DNA of 64,000 nucleotides, from contig NZ_NBTM02000001.1 in assembly GCF_002083135.2 (NCBI RefSeq), positions 496,001 through 560,000 on the forward strand. The letters run 5' to 3'. The notes under the pieces were generated by a model. It saw nothing but the letters and a program-made list of their open reading frames with translations, was not told the origin of the DNA and searched no databases. The translations under genes were made by a program, and so were the position numbers. The stretch is from Aerococcus viridans (GTDB lineage: Bacteria; Bacillota; Bacilli; Lactobacillales; Aerococcaceae). The number at the start of each line of letters is the position of its first letter. The stretch's first letter is position 1. Positions 34,153-44,005 of this stretch are shown here, piece after piece.

Positions 34153-35331
34153 ATGACACAAACACAAACTTCAAAACGATTCCTTACAGTTGGTTCATTC
34201 TTACGTCCAGAAGACTTATTAGCCTACAAACGTCAAATCGAGGAACGCGACGATATCCAATATCCATTCTACCAAGATTTCGATAACTATGAAAAAGTAG
34301 AAGACGAGGCAGTTGCTGATATCGTAAAAAAAGAAATCGAATTAGACTTCCCTGAAATTACAGATGGCGAATACTCAAAATCATTATGGCATCTAGACTT
34401 CGTTTGGGGATTTGACGGCGTACGTCGTTTCATTGCTGACAAAGGGTATATCTTTGTTGATCATGACGACGAAACCCCATTTGAAACACGTAAAGACATC
34501 GGGATTGAAATCTTCAAACCACTATCAGGTAAAAACCATCCCTTCATCGACCACTACAAACGTTTAGTAGCCTTAAATGATTCAGATGCTGATGTGAAAG
34601 TTTGTATCCCTTCACCAGGTCATATGTATGTTGATTTAGGTTTAAACCTACAAACATACAACGAGGTATACAAATCACAAGAAGAATTAAAAGATGGATT
34701 AATCAAGGCCTACAAAGAATTTTTAGATGAATATGTACAAGAAGGCGGTAAGATCATCCAATTAGATGACTGTTTATGGACTATCCATGCAGAAGATGCA
34801 TCAAATTCACCATTTAGAAATGAAGATGGTAGTTGGGACGCTGAGGCAGCTAAAGCCAGTGCAGAAGCTTATGTAGCTATTAACAATGCAATTATTGATT
34901 ACGGTCATGAATTAGGTTTAAAAGTATATACCCACAACTGTCGTGGTAACTATGCTTCTAGACACCTAGCTGACGGTTCGTATGAGAAAATTGCTCATTA
35001 TTTCTTGAAAAACCAACGTTACGACCGTTTCTACTTAGAGTGGGACGACGAGCGTGCTGGTTCAATCGACGCATTAGAAGCTTTTAAAGACAACGACCAA
35101 GTAGAAGTTGTATTAGGTTTACTATCTTCAAAAACAGCTGACTTAGACGATGAAGAACGCGCCCTAAACGGCTTAGAAGAAGCTAGCAAATATGTATCAA
35201 AAGATCGATTATACCTATCTCACCAATGTGGCTTTGCCTCATGTGACGGTGGTAACGAATTAACCCACGAAAACCAATGGGACAAAATCAAGCAAGGACA
35301 AGCAATCGCATTCAAATACTTTGGTGAATAA
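34153..35331 (+). CDS. MetE C-terminal-like methyltransferase (cobalamin-independent synthase II family, YxjG/YxjH type)
   Basis: A 392-residue single-barrel protein related to the catalytic half of MetE. It begins TSKRFLTVGSFLRPEDLLAYK; IIQLDDCLW, KVYTHNCRGN (His and Cys zinc ligands) and LSHQCGFAS (last Cys) line the active site. The absence of the N-terminal barrel suggests a different folate or methyl donor. B. subtilis YxjG and YxjH are similar and belong to sulfur metabolism. AAAGGAG sets the start at 34153, not the upstream in-frame ATG. It has the same promoter and operator as metE copy A. Confidence 0.9.
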   Translation: MTQTQTSKRFLTVGSFLRPEDLLAYKRQIEERDDIQYPFYQDFDNYEKVEDEAVADIVKKEIELDFPEITDGEYSKSLWHLDFVWGFDGVRRFIADKGYIFVDHDDETPFETRKDIGIEIFKPLSGKNHPFIDHYKRLVALNDSDADVKVCIPSPGHMYVDLGLNLQTYNEVYKSQEELKDGLIKAYKEFLDEYVQEGGKIIQLDDCLWTIHAEDASNSPFRNEDGSWDAEAAKASAEAYVAINNAIIDYGHELGLKVYTHNCRGNYASRHLADGSYEKIAHYFLKNQRYDRFYLEWDDERAGSIDALEAFKDNDQVEVVLGLLSSKTADLDDEERALNGLEEASKYVSKDRLYLSHQCGFASCDGGNELTHENQWDKIKQGQAIAFKYFGE

Positions 35332-35358
35332 TCCCTAATCAAAAAAACTATCATCCTT

Positions 35359-35397
35359 CAAAAGAGGTTGGCTCCCCACGCCAACCTCTTTTTTATG
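35359..35397 (+). terminator. Terminator after the MetE-like gene
   Basis: AAAGAGGTTGGC ... GCCAACCTCTTTTTTA, a perfect 12-bp stem with a six-T tail, ~28 bases after the stop. Confidence 0.92.
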
Positions 35398-35399
35398 TC

Positions 35400-35738
35400 T
35401 TTATTCTTATATCAGCAATCACTTCAATCAATGCGAGAAGTTAAAGTGAATCCTTTGAGCTTTACTTTGTTGTAGCCCTCGCCTATTAAGGGCATAAATA
35501 TTCACATGCTGACGCATAAATAATTTGGACTAGCTTAATTTAATATGTATTAACCGAGGCGAAAGCTTTCCTAGCATGCCTTAGCAGTGAATCTAGGATG
35601 ACTGACTCATATCGGAATGTTCGGGATAACCCCCTTACAGTCTGAATCGTCATGCAAGTTCATAGACCATGGCTGGGAACGGTCCCTCTGCTTTTACGGC
35701 AATGATAGAGAAAGCAAAAGTCTACAGATTTTTGTGAT
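35400..35738. other. Non-coding stretch with many potential stems; unassigned
   Basis: About 340 bases between two convergent terminators without a convincing gene. Several stems can form on one strand: CGCCT/AGGCG (~35483/35557), TCCTAG/CTAGGA, GACTG/CAGTC and GACC/GGTC. Conserved-looking blocks such as GGGAACGGTCCC are present. It may be an independent structured RNA, or the non-coding end of an IS200/IS605-type element. I could not match it to tmRNA, RNase P, 6S, SRP or a riboswitch from memory. Confidence 0.35.
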
Positions 35739-35776
35739 AAATAAAAAAGTAGAATCCAAAAAATAGGATTCTACTT
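35739..35776 (-). terminator. Terminator of the pepF transcription unit
   Basis: Minus strand: AAGTAGAATCC ... GGATTCTACTT perfect stem followed by TTTTTATTTATC. Confidence 0.85.
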
Positions 35777-35793
35777 AGATAGCAATTCAAGCT

Positions 35794-35958
35794 TTAAGCC
35801 CCTTGCATATTGTAAAGTACAAAGAAAGCCATAAAGAAGATTAATAGCACAACCGCGAGGACACCGAAGACGATGTAGATACGCTTCTGCTCTTTTCTAT
35901 ACATATAGTTACTGGTTATTAGTAGCAAAAAAGCTGCTACAAAAAATACCCAAATCAT
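35794..35958 (-). CDS. Small two-helix membrane protein (54 aa)
   Basis: An ATG at 35958 opens a 54-codon frame ending with TAA at 35794. It has two hydrophobic helices (IWVFFVAAFLLLITS and YIVFGVLAVVLLIFFMAFFVL) split by the basic loop YRKEQKR, and ends NMQGA. The charge layout is consistent with a real hairpin membrane protein with its loop inside. It lies 50 bases after pepF and before a terminator on the same strand, so it is probably the last gene of that unit. The ribosome site is weak (GGTGAC). Family unknown. Confidence 0.65.
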   Translation of the reverse strand: MIWVFFVAAFLLLITSNYMYRKEQKRIYIVFGVLAVVLLIFFMAFFVLYNMQGA

Positions 35959-36007
35959 CTAGTCACCAAACTTTCCGCTACTTACTCGGCTCACCATCCG
36001 GCCCAAA

Positions 36008-37819
36008 CTAAGCCAGTTTCGCTGAGTAATCAATAATCGCATCTACCGTTTCATTTAAGAAGTCAATTGTATTTTCTAAAGGTTGTGCAGTCGTAATATC
36101 CACACCCGCAACCTTGGCTGCATCAACAGGGTTAATACGCCCTAATTTCAAGAAGTTGATCCAATTGTCAACCGCTTGCTTATCTTCACCTGAACGGATA
36201 TTCAAGAAGGCTTGGGTTGCAATGGTTAAACCTGCTGAGTACGTGTATGAGTAAAGCCCCATGTAGTAATGTGGTTGACGCATCCAAGTTAATTCAGCAC
36301 CCGGATTAATCTCTACAGCATCACCCCAGAAAGCTTCTAATACCCCTTTTTTCAAGTCTGAAAGGGTTTCAGCTGTGAAGGCTTCCCCGCGGTCAATTAG
36401 TCGGTAAACTTCACGTTGGTAGGCTGCTTCTAACAAGTGTGTAATGAAATTATGGAAGTATGTATTGGTTAGCATATTGGCTAAGGCAAAGCGTTGGGTA
36501 CGGTCGTCTTCACCATTGGCTTGTAAGTAGCCAGTTAATAGTAACTCATTAAAAGTTGACGGCGCTTCAATCACATACAAGCTGGGTTCACTTGAAATAA
36601 ACAAGTTGTTGGCTTCTGCCCGGCTCATTTGCCCTGCATGCCCTAACTCATGGATTAAGGTGTAGACATCAGACAATTGTTCTGTCCAGCTCATTAAGAT
36701 ATATGGATGAACACCAGGAGCGATGGTCGCAAATCCACCAGTTGATTTACCAATATTTTGAGCGTAATCTACCCAGCGGTTTGTATAGGCTGGGGCAATT
36801 TCCTTGAAGTAGTCCTCACCCATAATAGCTGTAGCTTCTTTCACGTAGGCTTCTGATTCTTCAAAAGAAACGGGTTTTGAAAAAGTTGGATCTAAACTAA
36901 TTTTTAAGTCAGCGTAAGTCATTTTATCTAAGCCACGTACTTCTTTAACGTGGTTGATATATTTACGCATAACGGGCGCTAATTTCTCCATAATCACATT
37001 GATTTGGCGGTCATAAAGGTCCCGGTCAACGTCTTGACTAAAGAGTAGGTAGTCAATTACTGACTCGTAGCCACGGATGTTAGCTTGAGCTTTTTCCTGC
37101 AAGACGTGGCCATAATAAGTTGTTGCAAAGGTATTTTGGTATTTTGCCAATTCTTTTGAGAAAGCATCAAAGGCTGCCCGACGAACGGCTGTATCCTCTT
37201 CAAACATATATTTATCTTCATATAAAACAAAGCTTAAAGGGTAAGTAGTACCATCTACTTCAAAATCAGGAAAAGTTAAATCGGCTAATTTAGCGTTGTT
37301 ATACACTTCATAATTTTGATCATGTGCTTGTTCGAATTGGAATAGTACATCTTCCACTTTAGCACCCAGATATATCGCTTGTTGACGTTCAACTTCAGCA
37401 ATATAATCTGCTGTTTCTGGAGCAATGGCCTTTACTTTTTCCAGTTCAGTTGCTGATTTTTCTAGTAATGCATTTTGGAAAAATAGCATCGCTTCTTGAA
37501 CATTTTTGCTCGCTGCCGATACCTTATGTAATTTCAATGCTGCTTGTGAATTTGTACGGTCGGCTTCAACCGCTAAAAAGGTATAGTGCATCAATTGTGA
37601 CCCTAAAACTTGCACGTCAGAAGCCGCTAAAACTGCATTAGCAATATCACTCGCGTCACTTAATTTGCCTTCATATTTTTCCTTGAAAGCTTGTCCTAGA
37701 TCTTTAAATTCAGCTAATTTCGATTCAAAAGTTGCTTCATCTTCAAAAATTTGGCTGAGGTCCCAAGTGGTTGCTACATCTACTTGGTCGCGGGTTGGGA
37801 ATGTATTCTCTGTTGTCAT
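36008..37819 (-). CDS. pepF: Oligoendopeptidase F
   Basis: A 603-residue cytoplasmic M3-family zinc peptidase that cleaves peptides of about 7-17 residues. The active site is LIHELGHAGQMSRA (His-Glu-x-x-His) near residue 387, with the third ligand Glu in SEPSLYVIEAPSTFNE. The N-terminal ~200 residues are the oligopeptidase F helical domain. Length is normal for PepF of lactic acid bacteria. AGAAGGA precedes the ATG. Confidence 0.96.
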   Translation of the reverse strand: MTTENTFPTRDQVDVATTWDLSQIFEDEATFESKLAEFKDLGQAFKEKYEGKLSDASDIANAVLAASDVQVLGSQLMHYTFLAVEADRTNSQAALKLHKVSAASKNVQEAMLFFQNALLEKSATELEKVKAIAPETADYIAEVERQQAIYLGAKVEDVLFQFEQAHDQNYEVYNNAKLADLTFPDFEVDGTTYPLSFVLYEDKYMFEEDTAVRRAAFDAFSKELAKYQNTFATTYYGHVLQEKAQANIRGYESVIDYLLFSQDVDRDLYDRQINVIMEKLAPVMRKYINHVKEVRGLDKMTYADLKISLDPTFSKPVSFEESEAYVKEATAIMGEDYFKEIAPAYTNRWVDYAQNIGKSTGGFATIAPGVHPYILMSWTEQLSDVYTLIHELGHAGQMSRAEANNLFISSEPSLYVIEAPSTFNELLLTGYLQANGEDDRTQRFALANMLTNTYFHNFITHLLEAAYQREVYRLIDRGEAFTAETLSDLKKGVLEAFWGDAVEINPGAELTWMRQPHYYMGLYSYTYSAGLTIATQAFLNIRSGEDKQAVDNWINFLKLGRINPVDAAKVAGVDITTAQPLENTIDFLNETVDAIIDYSAKLA

Positions 37820-38012
37820 CCGGCATATCCTTCTTTCCTAGCTTAATGGTAATTTTCTTAAATAAGTTTACCACTAAAACCCCAAAACTTACCAGAAATA
37901 GGTTGGCTATCCTACTTCATAAGTGTCTTTCTTTGAATTTTTAAAATATTAGGTTCATAATAATAAGTGACGAAATAATACCACCGCTAATTTTTAAGGA
38001 GGAATTTTCAAT

Positions 38013-38909
38013 ATGTCAATTAATCAAGCACAATTAGAACGCATGTCAAATGCCCCTGGATTTATCGCTGCCCTAGACCAATCAGGTGGTTCAACACCAA
38101 AAGCCCTATTAGCCTATGGTGTAGCCGAAGATACCTACAGCAATGAAGACGAAATGTTTGCGAAAGTCCATGAAATGCGGACGCGAATCATGACCAGTAA
38201 AGCTTTTACTAGCGATAAAATTCTAGCTGCTATCTTATTTGAAAATACCATGGACCGCCAAGTAGACGGCAAATACACCGCAGAATACTTAGCTGACAAA
38301 GGGATCGTACCCTTCCTTAAAATCGATAAAGGACTTGCCGAAGAAGCCAATGGCGTACAATTGATGAAAGATATGCCAGACCTTGACGACCTATTAGCAC
38401 GTGCAAATGACCGCGGTATTTTCGGTACCAAAGAACGGTCAAATATCCTAGCCTTCAACCCTGTAGGCATCAAAGAAGTTGTCGACCAACAGTTTGAAGT
38501 CGCTAAACAGGTTATTGATGCAGGTTTAGTACCGATTATTGAACCTGAAGTGAATATCAAGGCAGAAGACAAATCAGCCATCGAAGAATTATTAGCTGAA
38601 GAAATTAGATTACACTTAGATCAATTAGGGGAAAATGACTTAGTCATGTTGAAGCTGACAATCCCTACAGTACCAGATACTTACCGTGAACTAGCCAGCC
38701 ACCCTAACGTTGTTCGTGTAGTGGCCTTATCAGGTGGTTATACCCGTGAAGAAGCCAATGAACTATTAGCGGAAAACCACGACATGATTGCGTCGTTCTC
38801 ACGTGCCCTCGCGTCCGATTTACGAGCAAGCCAAGCAGATGATGAGTTTAACGAATTATTAGAAAAGGCTATCGACACCATTTACGACGCATCTGTAAAC
38901 AAAAAATAA
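38013..38909 (+). CDS. fda: Class I fructose-bisphosphate aldolase
   Basis: A 298-residue Schiff-base aldolase of the kind found in staphylococci and some lactic acid bacteria, distinct from the zinc class II enzyme. [17 protein letters not shown] is the substrate loop with the catalytic-type Asp and Lys; PFLKIDKGL and VPIIEPEV carry the further Lys and Glu of the site. It splits fructose 1,6-bisphosphate in glycolysis. AAGGAGGAA precedes the ATG; a terminator follows. It is a single gene. Confidence 0.95.
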   Translation: MSINQAQLERMSNAPGFIAALDQSGGSTPKALLAYGVAEDTYSNEDEMFAKVHEMRTRIMTSKAFTSDKILAAILFENTMDRQVDGKYTAEYLADKGIVPFLKIDKGLAEEANGVQLMKDMPDLDDLLARANDRGIFGTKERSNILAFNPVGIKEVVDQQFEVAKQVIDAGLVPIIEPEVNIKAEDKSAIEELLAEEIRLHLDQLGENDLVMLKLTIPTVPDTYRELASHPNVVRVVALSGGYTREEANELLAENHDMIASFSRALASDLRASQADDEFNELLEKAIDTIYDASVNKK

Positions 38910-38932
38910 AAAAAGCAGTAAATAAAATAAAG

Positions 38933-38970
38933 AAAGCTCAGAGGAATGAAACGGCCTCTGAGCTTTTTCT
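38933..38970 (+). terminator. Terminator after fda
   Basis: AAAGCTCAGAGG ... CCTCTGAGCTTTTT, a perfect 12-bp stem with T tail. Confidence 0.92.
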
Positions 38971-39033
38971 GTAAACAACACGATAAGTTGAACTTCTTAT
39001 CAACTCACCGTGTCCTATCTAACTATGCTATTA

Positions 39034-40233
39034 TTATGGCTCTAGGCTAGCCAATTCCTCGTAAGTAACCGGTGTTTCTTCATAACCATCCACTTCAAAG
39101 CCGTTTAAATTCAAGAACTCTTTCATGAAGGTATCCCAAGCTGTGAAGTCTGTATTGAAGTTATCTTGGTTGATTTGTTCAATCAAGGTTTTGGCTTCAG
39201 CTTGCACTTCTGGGTCTAATTCCCATGAATCTGGGCGTAAACGGCCCTCTTCATCAAACTCTGGCTTATCACCAAACAACATGTCACGGAAAATCCGGTC
39301 GATATGCATAATTGGTGTTTCATGTTGGCCGCGTGTTTCCATTACCTTATACAACCCTAGACAATAAACTGGGAAGAATGGAATAACTGATGATGCTTTT
39401 GTCGTCACTGCTGTTGCTACAACGACAGTCGCTTTTCCGTTGATGTCTTTTAAATCTTCATTAATTAAAGCTGCAGCCTTATCACAGTCCGCTTTAGCGC
39501 GACCCAAAGTTCCCTTATCGTAGTATGACTCGTTTAATTCAGCCCCTAAATAAGAATAAACAACGGTCTCAACGCCTTCAGCTAGCGCGTCCGCTTCCTG
39601 TAAGGCATTCATCCACATCCGCCAGTCCTCACCGCCCATTACTTTCACAGTATTTGCGATTTCTTGCTCAGTTGCAGGTTCAAGCACCTGTTCAAAGAAA
39701 GTTTCTTTTTGTAGGTTGACGTTTGGTCCCACAACCTCTTGACCAATTGATTTGATCACTGAATTGTAAGTTTCCCCGGTATTTGGGTCTGTACGGCGTC
39801 CTGAAGCCAATGAGTAGACCACAAAGTCCACTTTTCCGCCGAATTCATTCTTGATGAAGTCAATCACTTGGTCCTTCGCTTCGTTAGAGAAGGCATCTGC
39901 CATGATATTTTTGGCGATTAACCCTTCAGCTTCCGCTGCTTGCCGGAAAAAGATATTGTTATACCAACCTGGCTTACCAAGGTTTTTCTCAGATCGTGGT
40001 CCCCCACCATGGGAAACTGAAATCGTATCTGCCCCCGCACCAAAAGCTAGGTTAATCCGACTAGCCAATCCATAAGAAGATGAGCCGCCTAATACTAAAA
40101 CTTTCTTTGGCCCTTCAAAGGTCCCTTGGTTTTTTACATATTGAATTTGATTGTTTACTTCTTGCTTCAACCCCATCGGATTCACACCAACAAGGACATT
40201 TCCACGCATTTTTGCCTTAAATTCTAAAGTCAT
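39034..40233 (-). CDS. fabV: FabV-type trans-2-enoyl-ACP/CoA reductase
   Basis: A 399-residue long-form short-chain-dehydrogenase-like reductase that uses NADH to saturate trans-2-enoyl thioesters, the last step of fatty-acid elongation. GGSSSYGLASRI is the cofactor Rossmann motif; VVYSLASGRR follows; the family active site Tyr-x8-Lys is seen in YYDKGTLGRAK. FabV is insensitive or less sensitive to triclosan in the species tested. It is alone, away from other fab genes. AGGAG precedes the ATG. Confidence 0.95.
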   Translation of the reverse strand: MTLEFKAKMRGNVLVGVNPMGLKQEVNNQIQYVKNQGTFEGPKKVLVLGGSSSYGLASRINLAFGAGADTISVSHGGGPRSEKNLGKPGWYNNIFFRQAAEAEGLIAKNIMADAFSNEAKDQVIDFIKNEFGGKVDFVVYSLASGRRTDPNTGETYNSVIKSIGQEVVGPNVNLQKETFFEQVLEPATEQEIANTVKVMGGEDWRMWMNALQEADALAEGVETVVYSYLGAELNESYYDKGTLGRAKADCDKAAALINEDLKDINGKATVVVATAVTTKASSVIPFFPVYCLGLYKVMETRGQHETPIMHIDRIFRDMLFGDKPEFDEEGRLRPDSWELDPEVQAEAKTLIEQINQDNFNTDFTAWDTFMKEFLNLNGFEVDGYEETPVTYEELASLEP

Positions 40234-40463
40234 ATAAGTCTCCTAATATTTACTAATTTCTCAATTTTTTGATAATTCATCTTTACATTATATAGTTAAG
40301 GAAACTAGTAGTAAAGTTTTACATGATTATATCAAAAATCAAAGCTTTAATGAAAATTTTTTTGAAAGCAAAAAGGACTGCGGTTTTACCCTACAATCCT
40401 CTCTTGTCATATGCGCATTTTCCTTACTTAATGGCCGTTCTCCACCCCTAGAGACAAATTATC

Positions 40464-41246
40464 CTAGAAATCGTCATCATCCAGGTCATCTACACGTAAA
40501 TTCAACAAGTTCATGCACTCTTCCACATCTTCAACGTCCATTTGCCCAGGGGCAGACGACATCCCTTCTACAGTGGCAAAGCTAGCCGATGATTTGAAGA
40601 TTTCCCCGGCAATTCGGGTAATCTTACCTAAACGGCCCATCGACATGGTAATCAAGGGTTGGTCGATTAATGTGGACGCTTGGTGGGTCGCACTCATCAA
40701 AGCCAATACATCCGCTTCATCGTGGGGCATGACGGCCATTTTCACAATATCCGCCTCTGACTGACCCATCTTTTGTAGACGTTTGACCATATCATTTTCC
40801 AACGGGGTTTTCACAAAATCATGGTAGGAAACGATGACTTTGACTTGGTGTTTGTGAGCGAAAGGAATCAGGTTGTCTAAGATGTCCTGGCCGCGCTCAA
40901 ACTCGATATCAATAGCGTCGACAGCCTTAGCTTGGATTAAATACCGATACATTTCAACATACTGGCTCTTGCCAATAGCTGACTCCCCGCCTTCGCTCAA
41001 GGTTCTAAAGGTGGCAAGTAAGGGTTTTTGAATAGAGGTTTTCACCCGTTTACTCAATTCAGCCAACTCTTCCAGCTCGTCGAAATCGTCAAAGTAATCA
41101 ATCCGCCATTCCACCATATCGCCTGGTTGACGGCGGTAGAAATTGGCACAGTTGATAATATCTACCGCATTATCCTCGGCTAAGGGAATAATAATTTTTG
41201 GTCTATCCTCCCCGAACTTCAAGGAAGCAATTTTTACACTCTTCAT
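40464..41246 (-). CDS. aroD: Type I 3-dehydroquinate dehydratase
   Basis: A 260-residue TIM-barrel enzyme of the shikimate pathway. The Schiff-base Lys lies in DIVKMAVMP and the catalytic His in VIVSYHDF. MSMGRLGKITRIAG is the phosphate-region motif near the end. The C-terminus is unusually acidic (RVDDLDDDDF). Other aro genes are not in the window. AGAAGGAG precedes the ATG. About 230 bases between it and fabV show no gene. Confidence 0.94.
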   Translation of the reverse strand: MKSVKIASLKFGEDRPKIIIPLAEDNAVDIINCANFYRRQPGDMVEWRIDYFDDFDELEELAELSKRVKTSIQKPLLATFRTLSEGGESAIGKSQYVEMYRYLIQAKAVDAIDIEFERGQDILDNLIPFAHKHQVKVIVSYHDFVKTPLENDMVKRLQKMGQSEADIVKMAVMPHDEADVLALMSATHQASTLIDQPLITMSMGRLGKITRIAGEIFKSSASFATVEGMSSAPGQMDVEDVEECMNLLNLRVDDLDDDDF

Positions 41247-41271
41247 GTTGGACTCCTTCTGACATCAAGGC

Positions 41272-41321
41272 AAAATAAAAAAACTCGATACCATTTGATA
41301 TGTATATTGTATCGAGTTTTT
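41272..41321 (-). terminator. Terminator of the ecf-truA operon
   Basis: Minus strand: AAAAACTCGATAC ... GTATCGAGTTTTTTTATTTT. It lies after truA and before aroD, so it ends ecfA1-ecfA2-ecfT-truA. Confidence 0.88.
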
Positions 41322-41404
41322 GCCTTTTAAGCTATATAAAATTTGTGACCAAAGATTGAAGAACTTATTCTTATTAATATCATTATCAAATTTGTCGACC
41401 GTCT

Positions 41405-42262
41405 CTAAAAGTCTTCATCTGAATTTGCATCTAAGCCCACACTTGCATCCACAGGAGTCCCTAAACCAGCTTTATAGTCGCTATAAGCCTTGGAAACCTG
41501 CCGGCGGTCTTCTAGTCCTAAGTAATAAACCTCCGCTAAATATAAGCCATGTGCGGCTGCTGTGGGTCCTGCTTCATTCCGGTCTTCGGCTGCGATTAAC
41601 CGTTTCATCTCATCAACTGGTCTTAACCCGTCCCCAATTTGAAGCGTTGTGCCCACCAAAATCCGGACCATATTGTACAAGAATCCTGATCCTTCAAAGA
41701 CAAAGGTCAAGGTTTCTTCATCCGGGTCAGCCGTCACTTCGGCCCGGTAAATTTCTCGGACAAAGTTGGTTTTATCCGTTTTAGTCGAACAAAAGGACTT
41801 AAAATCATGAACGCCGATAATGTCCTTTAAGGCCTCCTGCATACGCTTAATATCCGTTCGGTAGGGATGGTGGTACATATATTGTCTAGTAAATGGTGAC
41901 GGAAATTTGGACGTATCTACCTTGTAAATATACTTCTTACCGTTAGTATGGAACCGGGCATGGAAATCATCTTCCACCCGTTCTACCTTAGTAATACGAA
42001 TAGCATCATCAAGGATTGAATTCATTGCCCTTAAGACCGCTTCCTCACCAATTTCCGCTGGATAGTCAAAATGAATGACTTGGCCAAGGGCATGTACACC
42101 TGAATCAGTCCGGCCTGACCCAACCACTTGAATATCATGGCCTTTTGACATGAGCTTTAAGGCTTTTTCAAGGGCTTCTTGTACAGTGTGGCCATTTGGT
42201 TGTACTTGAAAGCCGACAAAGGGGGTCCCGTCGTATTGCAAGGTTACTTTAAATCTAGGCAA
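41405..42262 (-). CDS. truA: tRNA pseudouridine(38-40) synthase TruA
   Basis: A 285-residue enzyme that converts U38-U40 in the anticodon arm to pseudouridine. The catalytic Asp is in SGRTDSGVHALGQ. The start codon is TTG at 42262 with AAGGAGGG before it, giving the usual MPRFKVTLQYDGT start. The C-terminus has an acidic extension of about 30 residues (from DRRQVSKAYSDY on) compared with shorter homologues. It follows ecfT by 21 bases, the standard Firmicute arrangement. Confidence 0.96.
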   Translation of the reverse strand: MPRFKVTLQYDGTPFVGFQVQPNGHTVQEALEKALKLMSKGHDIQVVGSGRTDSGVHALGQVIHFDYPAEIGEEAVLRAMNSILDDAIRITKVERVEDDFHARFHTNGKKYIYKVDTSKFPSPFTRQYMYHHPYRTDIKRMQEALKDIIGVHDFKSFCSTKTDKTNFVREIYRAEVTADPDEETLTFVFEGSGFLYNMVRILVGTTLQIGDGLRPVDEMKRLIAAEDRNEAGPTAAAHGLYLAEVYYLGLEDRRQVSKAYSDYKAGLGTPVDASVGLDANSDEDF

Positions 42263-42283
42263 AATGCGCCCTCCTTCTAGTGG

Positions 42284-43072
42284 CTATAAGATAATCATGA
42301 CAATGGTCAAAACAGCAAGACCGATACTGGCAAGGGTATCCATCTTACCCCAATGCAATTGACGGTACTTGGTCCGGCCTTCACCACCCTTGTAACCACG
42401 CGCTTCCATGGCAGTGGCTAGGTCATAAGCCCGGTTAAAGGCTGAAATGAACAAGGGAATGAGAACCGGAATAAAGGCTTTCACCCGCTCAAGGATACGC
42501 CCTTCTGAAAAGTCCACACCACGTGCCCGCTGTGCATTCATAATTTTATCTGCCTCTTCTAGTAAGGTTGGCACAAAGCGTAAGGCAATCGATAGCATCA
42601 AGGCGATCTCATGGACTGGTAAAATATTGCGGACAGGCTTCAACAAGGCTTCCATAGCATCGGTAATAGCCAGGGGTTGAGTGGTCAAAGTCAAAATCGT
42701 CGATAGGAAAATAATCAATAGGAAGCGGATAAAAATATAGGTTGCATTAGACAAGCCACCAGTTGTTAAGGCTAGTGGGCCAAATGACCACAGAACGTCC
42801 CCGGTATGCGTAAAGAGGATTTGTAGGGCTACCGTAAAAATAATAATAGCTATCATGGGTTTCAAACCACGTAAAAATATCCCTAAAGAAATCCCAGTTA
42901 AAAAGACCAAACTCGTAACTACTGCAATCATGACGATATTGGTCGTGACATTAGTTGCCGCAAACACCAATAGCATCATGACAATCAAGCCCACCAATTT
43001 CACCCTTGGGTCCAGTTTGTGCATCAAGGAATTACCGGGAATGTACCGACCAATAATCAATTTATCTTTCAT
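42284..43072 (-). CDS. ecfT: ECF transporter transmembrane protein EcfT
   Basis: A 262-residue membrane subunit of the shared energising module of group II ECF vitamin transporters. It has about five to six helices and the two coupling-helix signatures, RARGVD (in IMNAQRARGVDF) and EARGYKGG, which contact the two ATPases. GRYIPGNSLMHKLDPRVKL is the typical N-terminus. It joins EcfA1 and EcfA2 with changing S components. Confidence 0.96.
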   Translation of the reverse strand: MKDKLIIGRYIPGNSLMHKLDPRVKLVGLIVMMLLVFAATNVTTNIVMIAVVTSLVFLTGISLGIFLRGLKPMIAIIIFTVALQILFTHTGDVLWSFGPLALTTGGLSNATYIFIRFLLIIFLSTILTLTTQPLAITDAMEALLKPVRNILPVHEIALMLSIALRFVPTLLEEADKIMNAQRARGVDFSEGRILERVKAFIPVLIPLFISAFNRAYDLATAMEARGYKGGEGRTKYRQLHWGKMDTLASIGLAVLTIVMIIL

Positions 43073-43075
43073 CTA

Positions 43076-44005
43076 TCATTGGCCCCCTTCCCCTGTAATA
43101 AATCCGCTTAACTTGTCATCGTCATTTTGCCACGTCGCTAAAGCCAATTTATCAACAATTAAGTCAGCTAAAGCATCCACCGTTAATGGCACTTCAGTCG
43201 CTGAATCCCATAACTGGCGGTCTAATTTGTCTTGTAAATTAAAGGCAAAATCAGCTGCGTCCGGTAAAGCCAATTGGTGGCTGGCTAACCAAGCTGGGTC
43301 CGAAAAGACGTCAGCTGGCGTCCCTTCTTTCACACAAGTCCCACCATCCATCACAATCACGTGGTTGGCATAAGCCGCCACATCTTCCATTTGATGGGTC
43401 ACTAAAACAATCGTCAACCCTTGGTCTCGGTACAAGCGGTCGAACATAGACATCATTTCCATCCGACCTTTTGGATCCAATCCAGCAGTTGGTTCATCTA
43501 AAACCAGTACTTCCGGTTTCATGGCAATTACCCCAGCAATAGCTACCCGGCGCATTTGCCCACCAGATAACTCAAAAGGTGACCGCTCAAATAAAGTCGG
43601 AGCAATCCCAACTGCAGCTAAAGCCGCTTCAGCTTTCTCGCGGGCCGTTGCTTCATCGTCGCCAAAGTTCATGGGCCCGAACATAACATCTTTAATGACA
43701 GTTTCTTCAAATAGTTGTCCTTCAGGAAATTGAAAGACCATCCCTACTCGTTGACGGATTTTCTTCAAGTCTTTTGGTTTAGCGTCAGCTGACACCACCG
43801 CCTCACCAATCCGTACTTGGCCCACAGTGGGTTGTACCAAGGCGTTAAGGTGTTGGGTAATGGTAGACTTCCCTGACCCTGTATGGCCAATAATCGCCGT
43901 ATATGACCCGTCAGGAATCGTTACGTTAATATCATGCAAGGCTAAACTGGCAAACGGTGTCCCAGCCCCGTAAGTAAAGCCTACTTGTTCAAATACGATT
44001 TGCAT
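43076..44005 (-). CDS. ecfA2: ECF transporter ATPase EcfA2
   Basis: About 309 residues. Walker [10 protein letters not shown], signature [10 protein letters not shown], Walker [14 protein letters not shown], His in VTHQMEDV. The signature GGQMRR is typical of EcfA2. The ATG at 44005 (MQIVFEQV) is better placed for GGGTG than the one at 44011. The gene overlaps the end of ecfA1 by about 25 bases, so the two subunits are likely made in equal amounts. Confidence 0.96.
   Translation of the reverse strand: MQIVFEQVGFTYGAGTPFASLALHDINVTIPDGSYTAIIGHTGSGKSTITQHLNALVQPTVGQVRIGEAVVSADAKPKDLKKIRQRVGMVFQFPEGQLFEETVIKDVMFGPMNFGDDEATAREKAEAALAAVGIAPTLFERSPFELSGGQMRRVAIAGVIAMKPEVLVLDEPTAGLDPKGRMEMMSMFDRLYRDQGLTIVLVTHQMEDVAAYANHVIVMDGGTCVKEGTPADVFSDPAWLASHQLALPDAADFAFNLQDKLDRQLWDSATEVPLTVDALADLIVDKLALATWQNDDDKLSGFITGEGGQ

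Noticed and set aside
40340-40430. Possible terminator between fabV and aroD
   Set aside because: Only weak pairing and no T run on either strand could be found.
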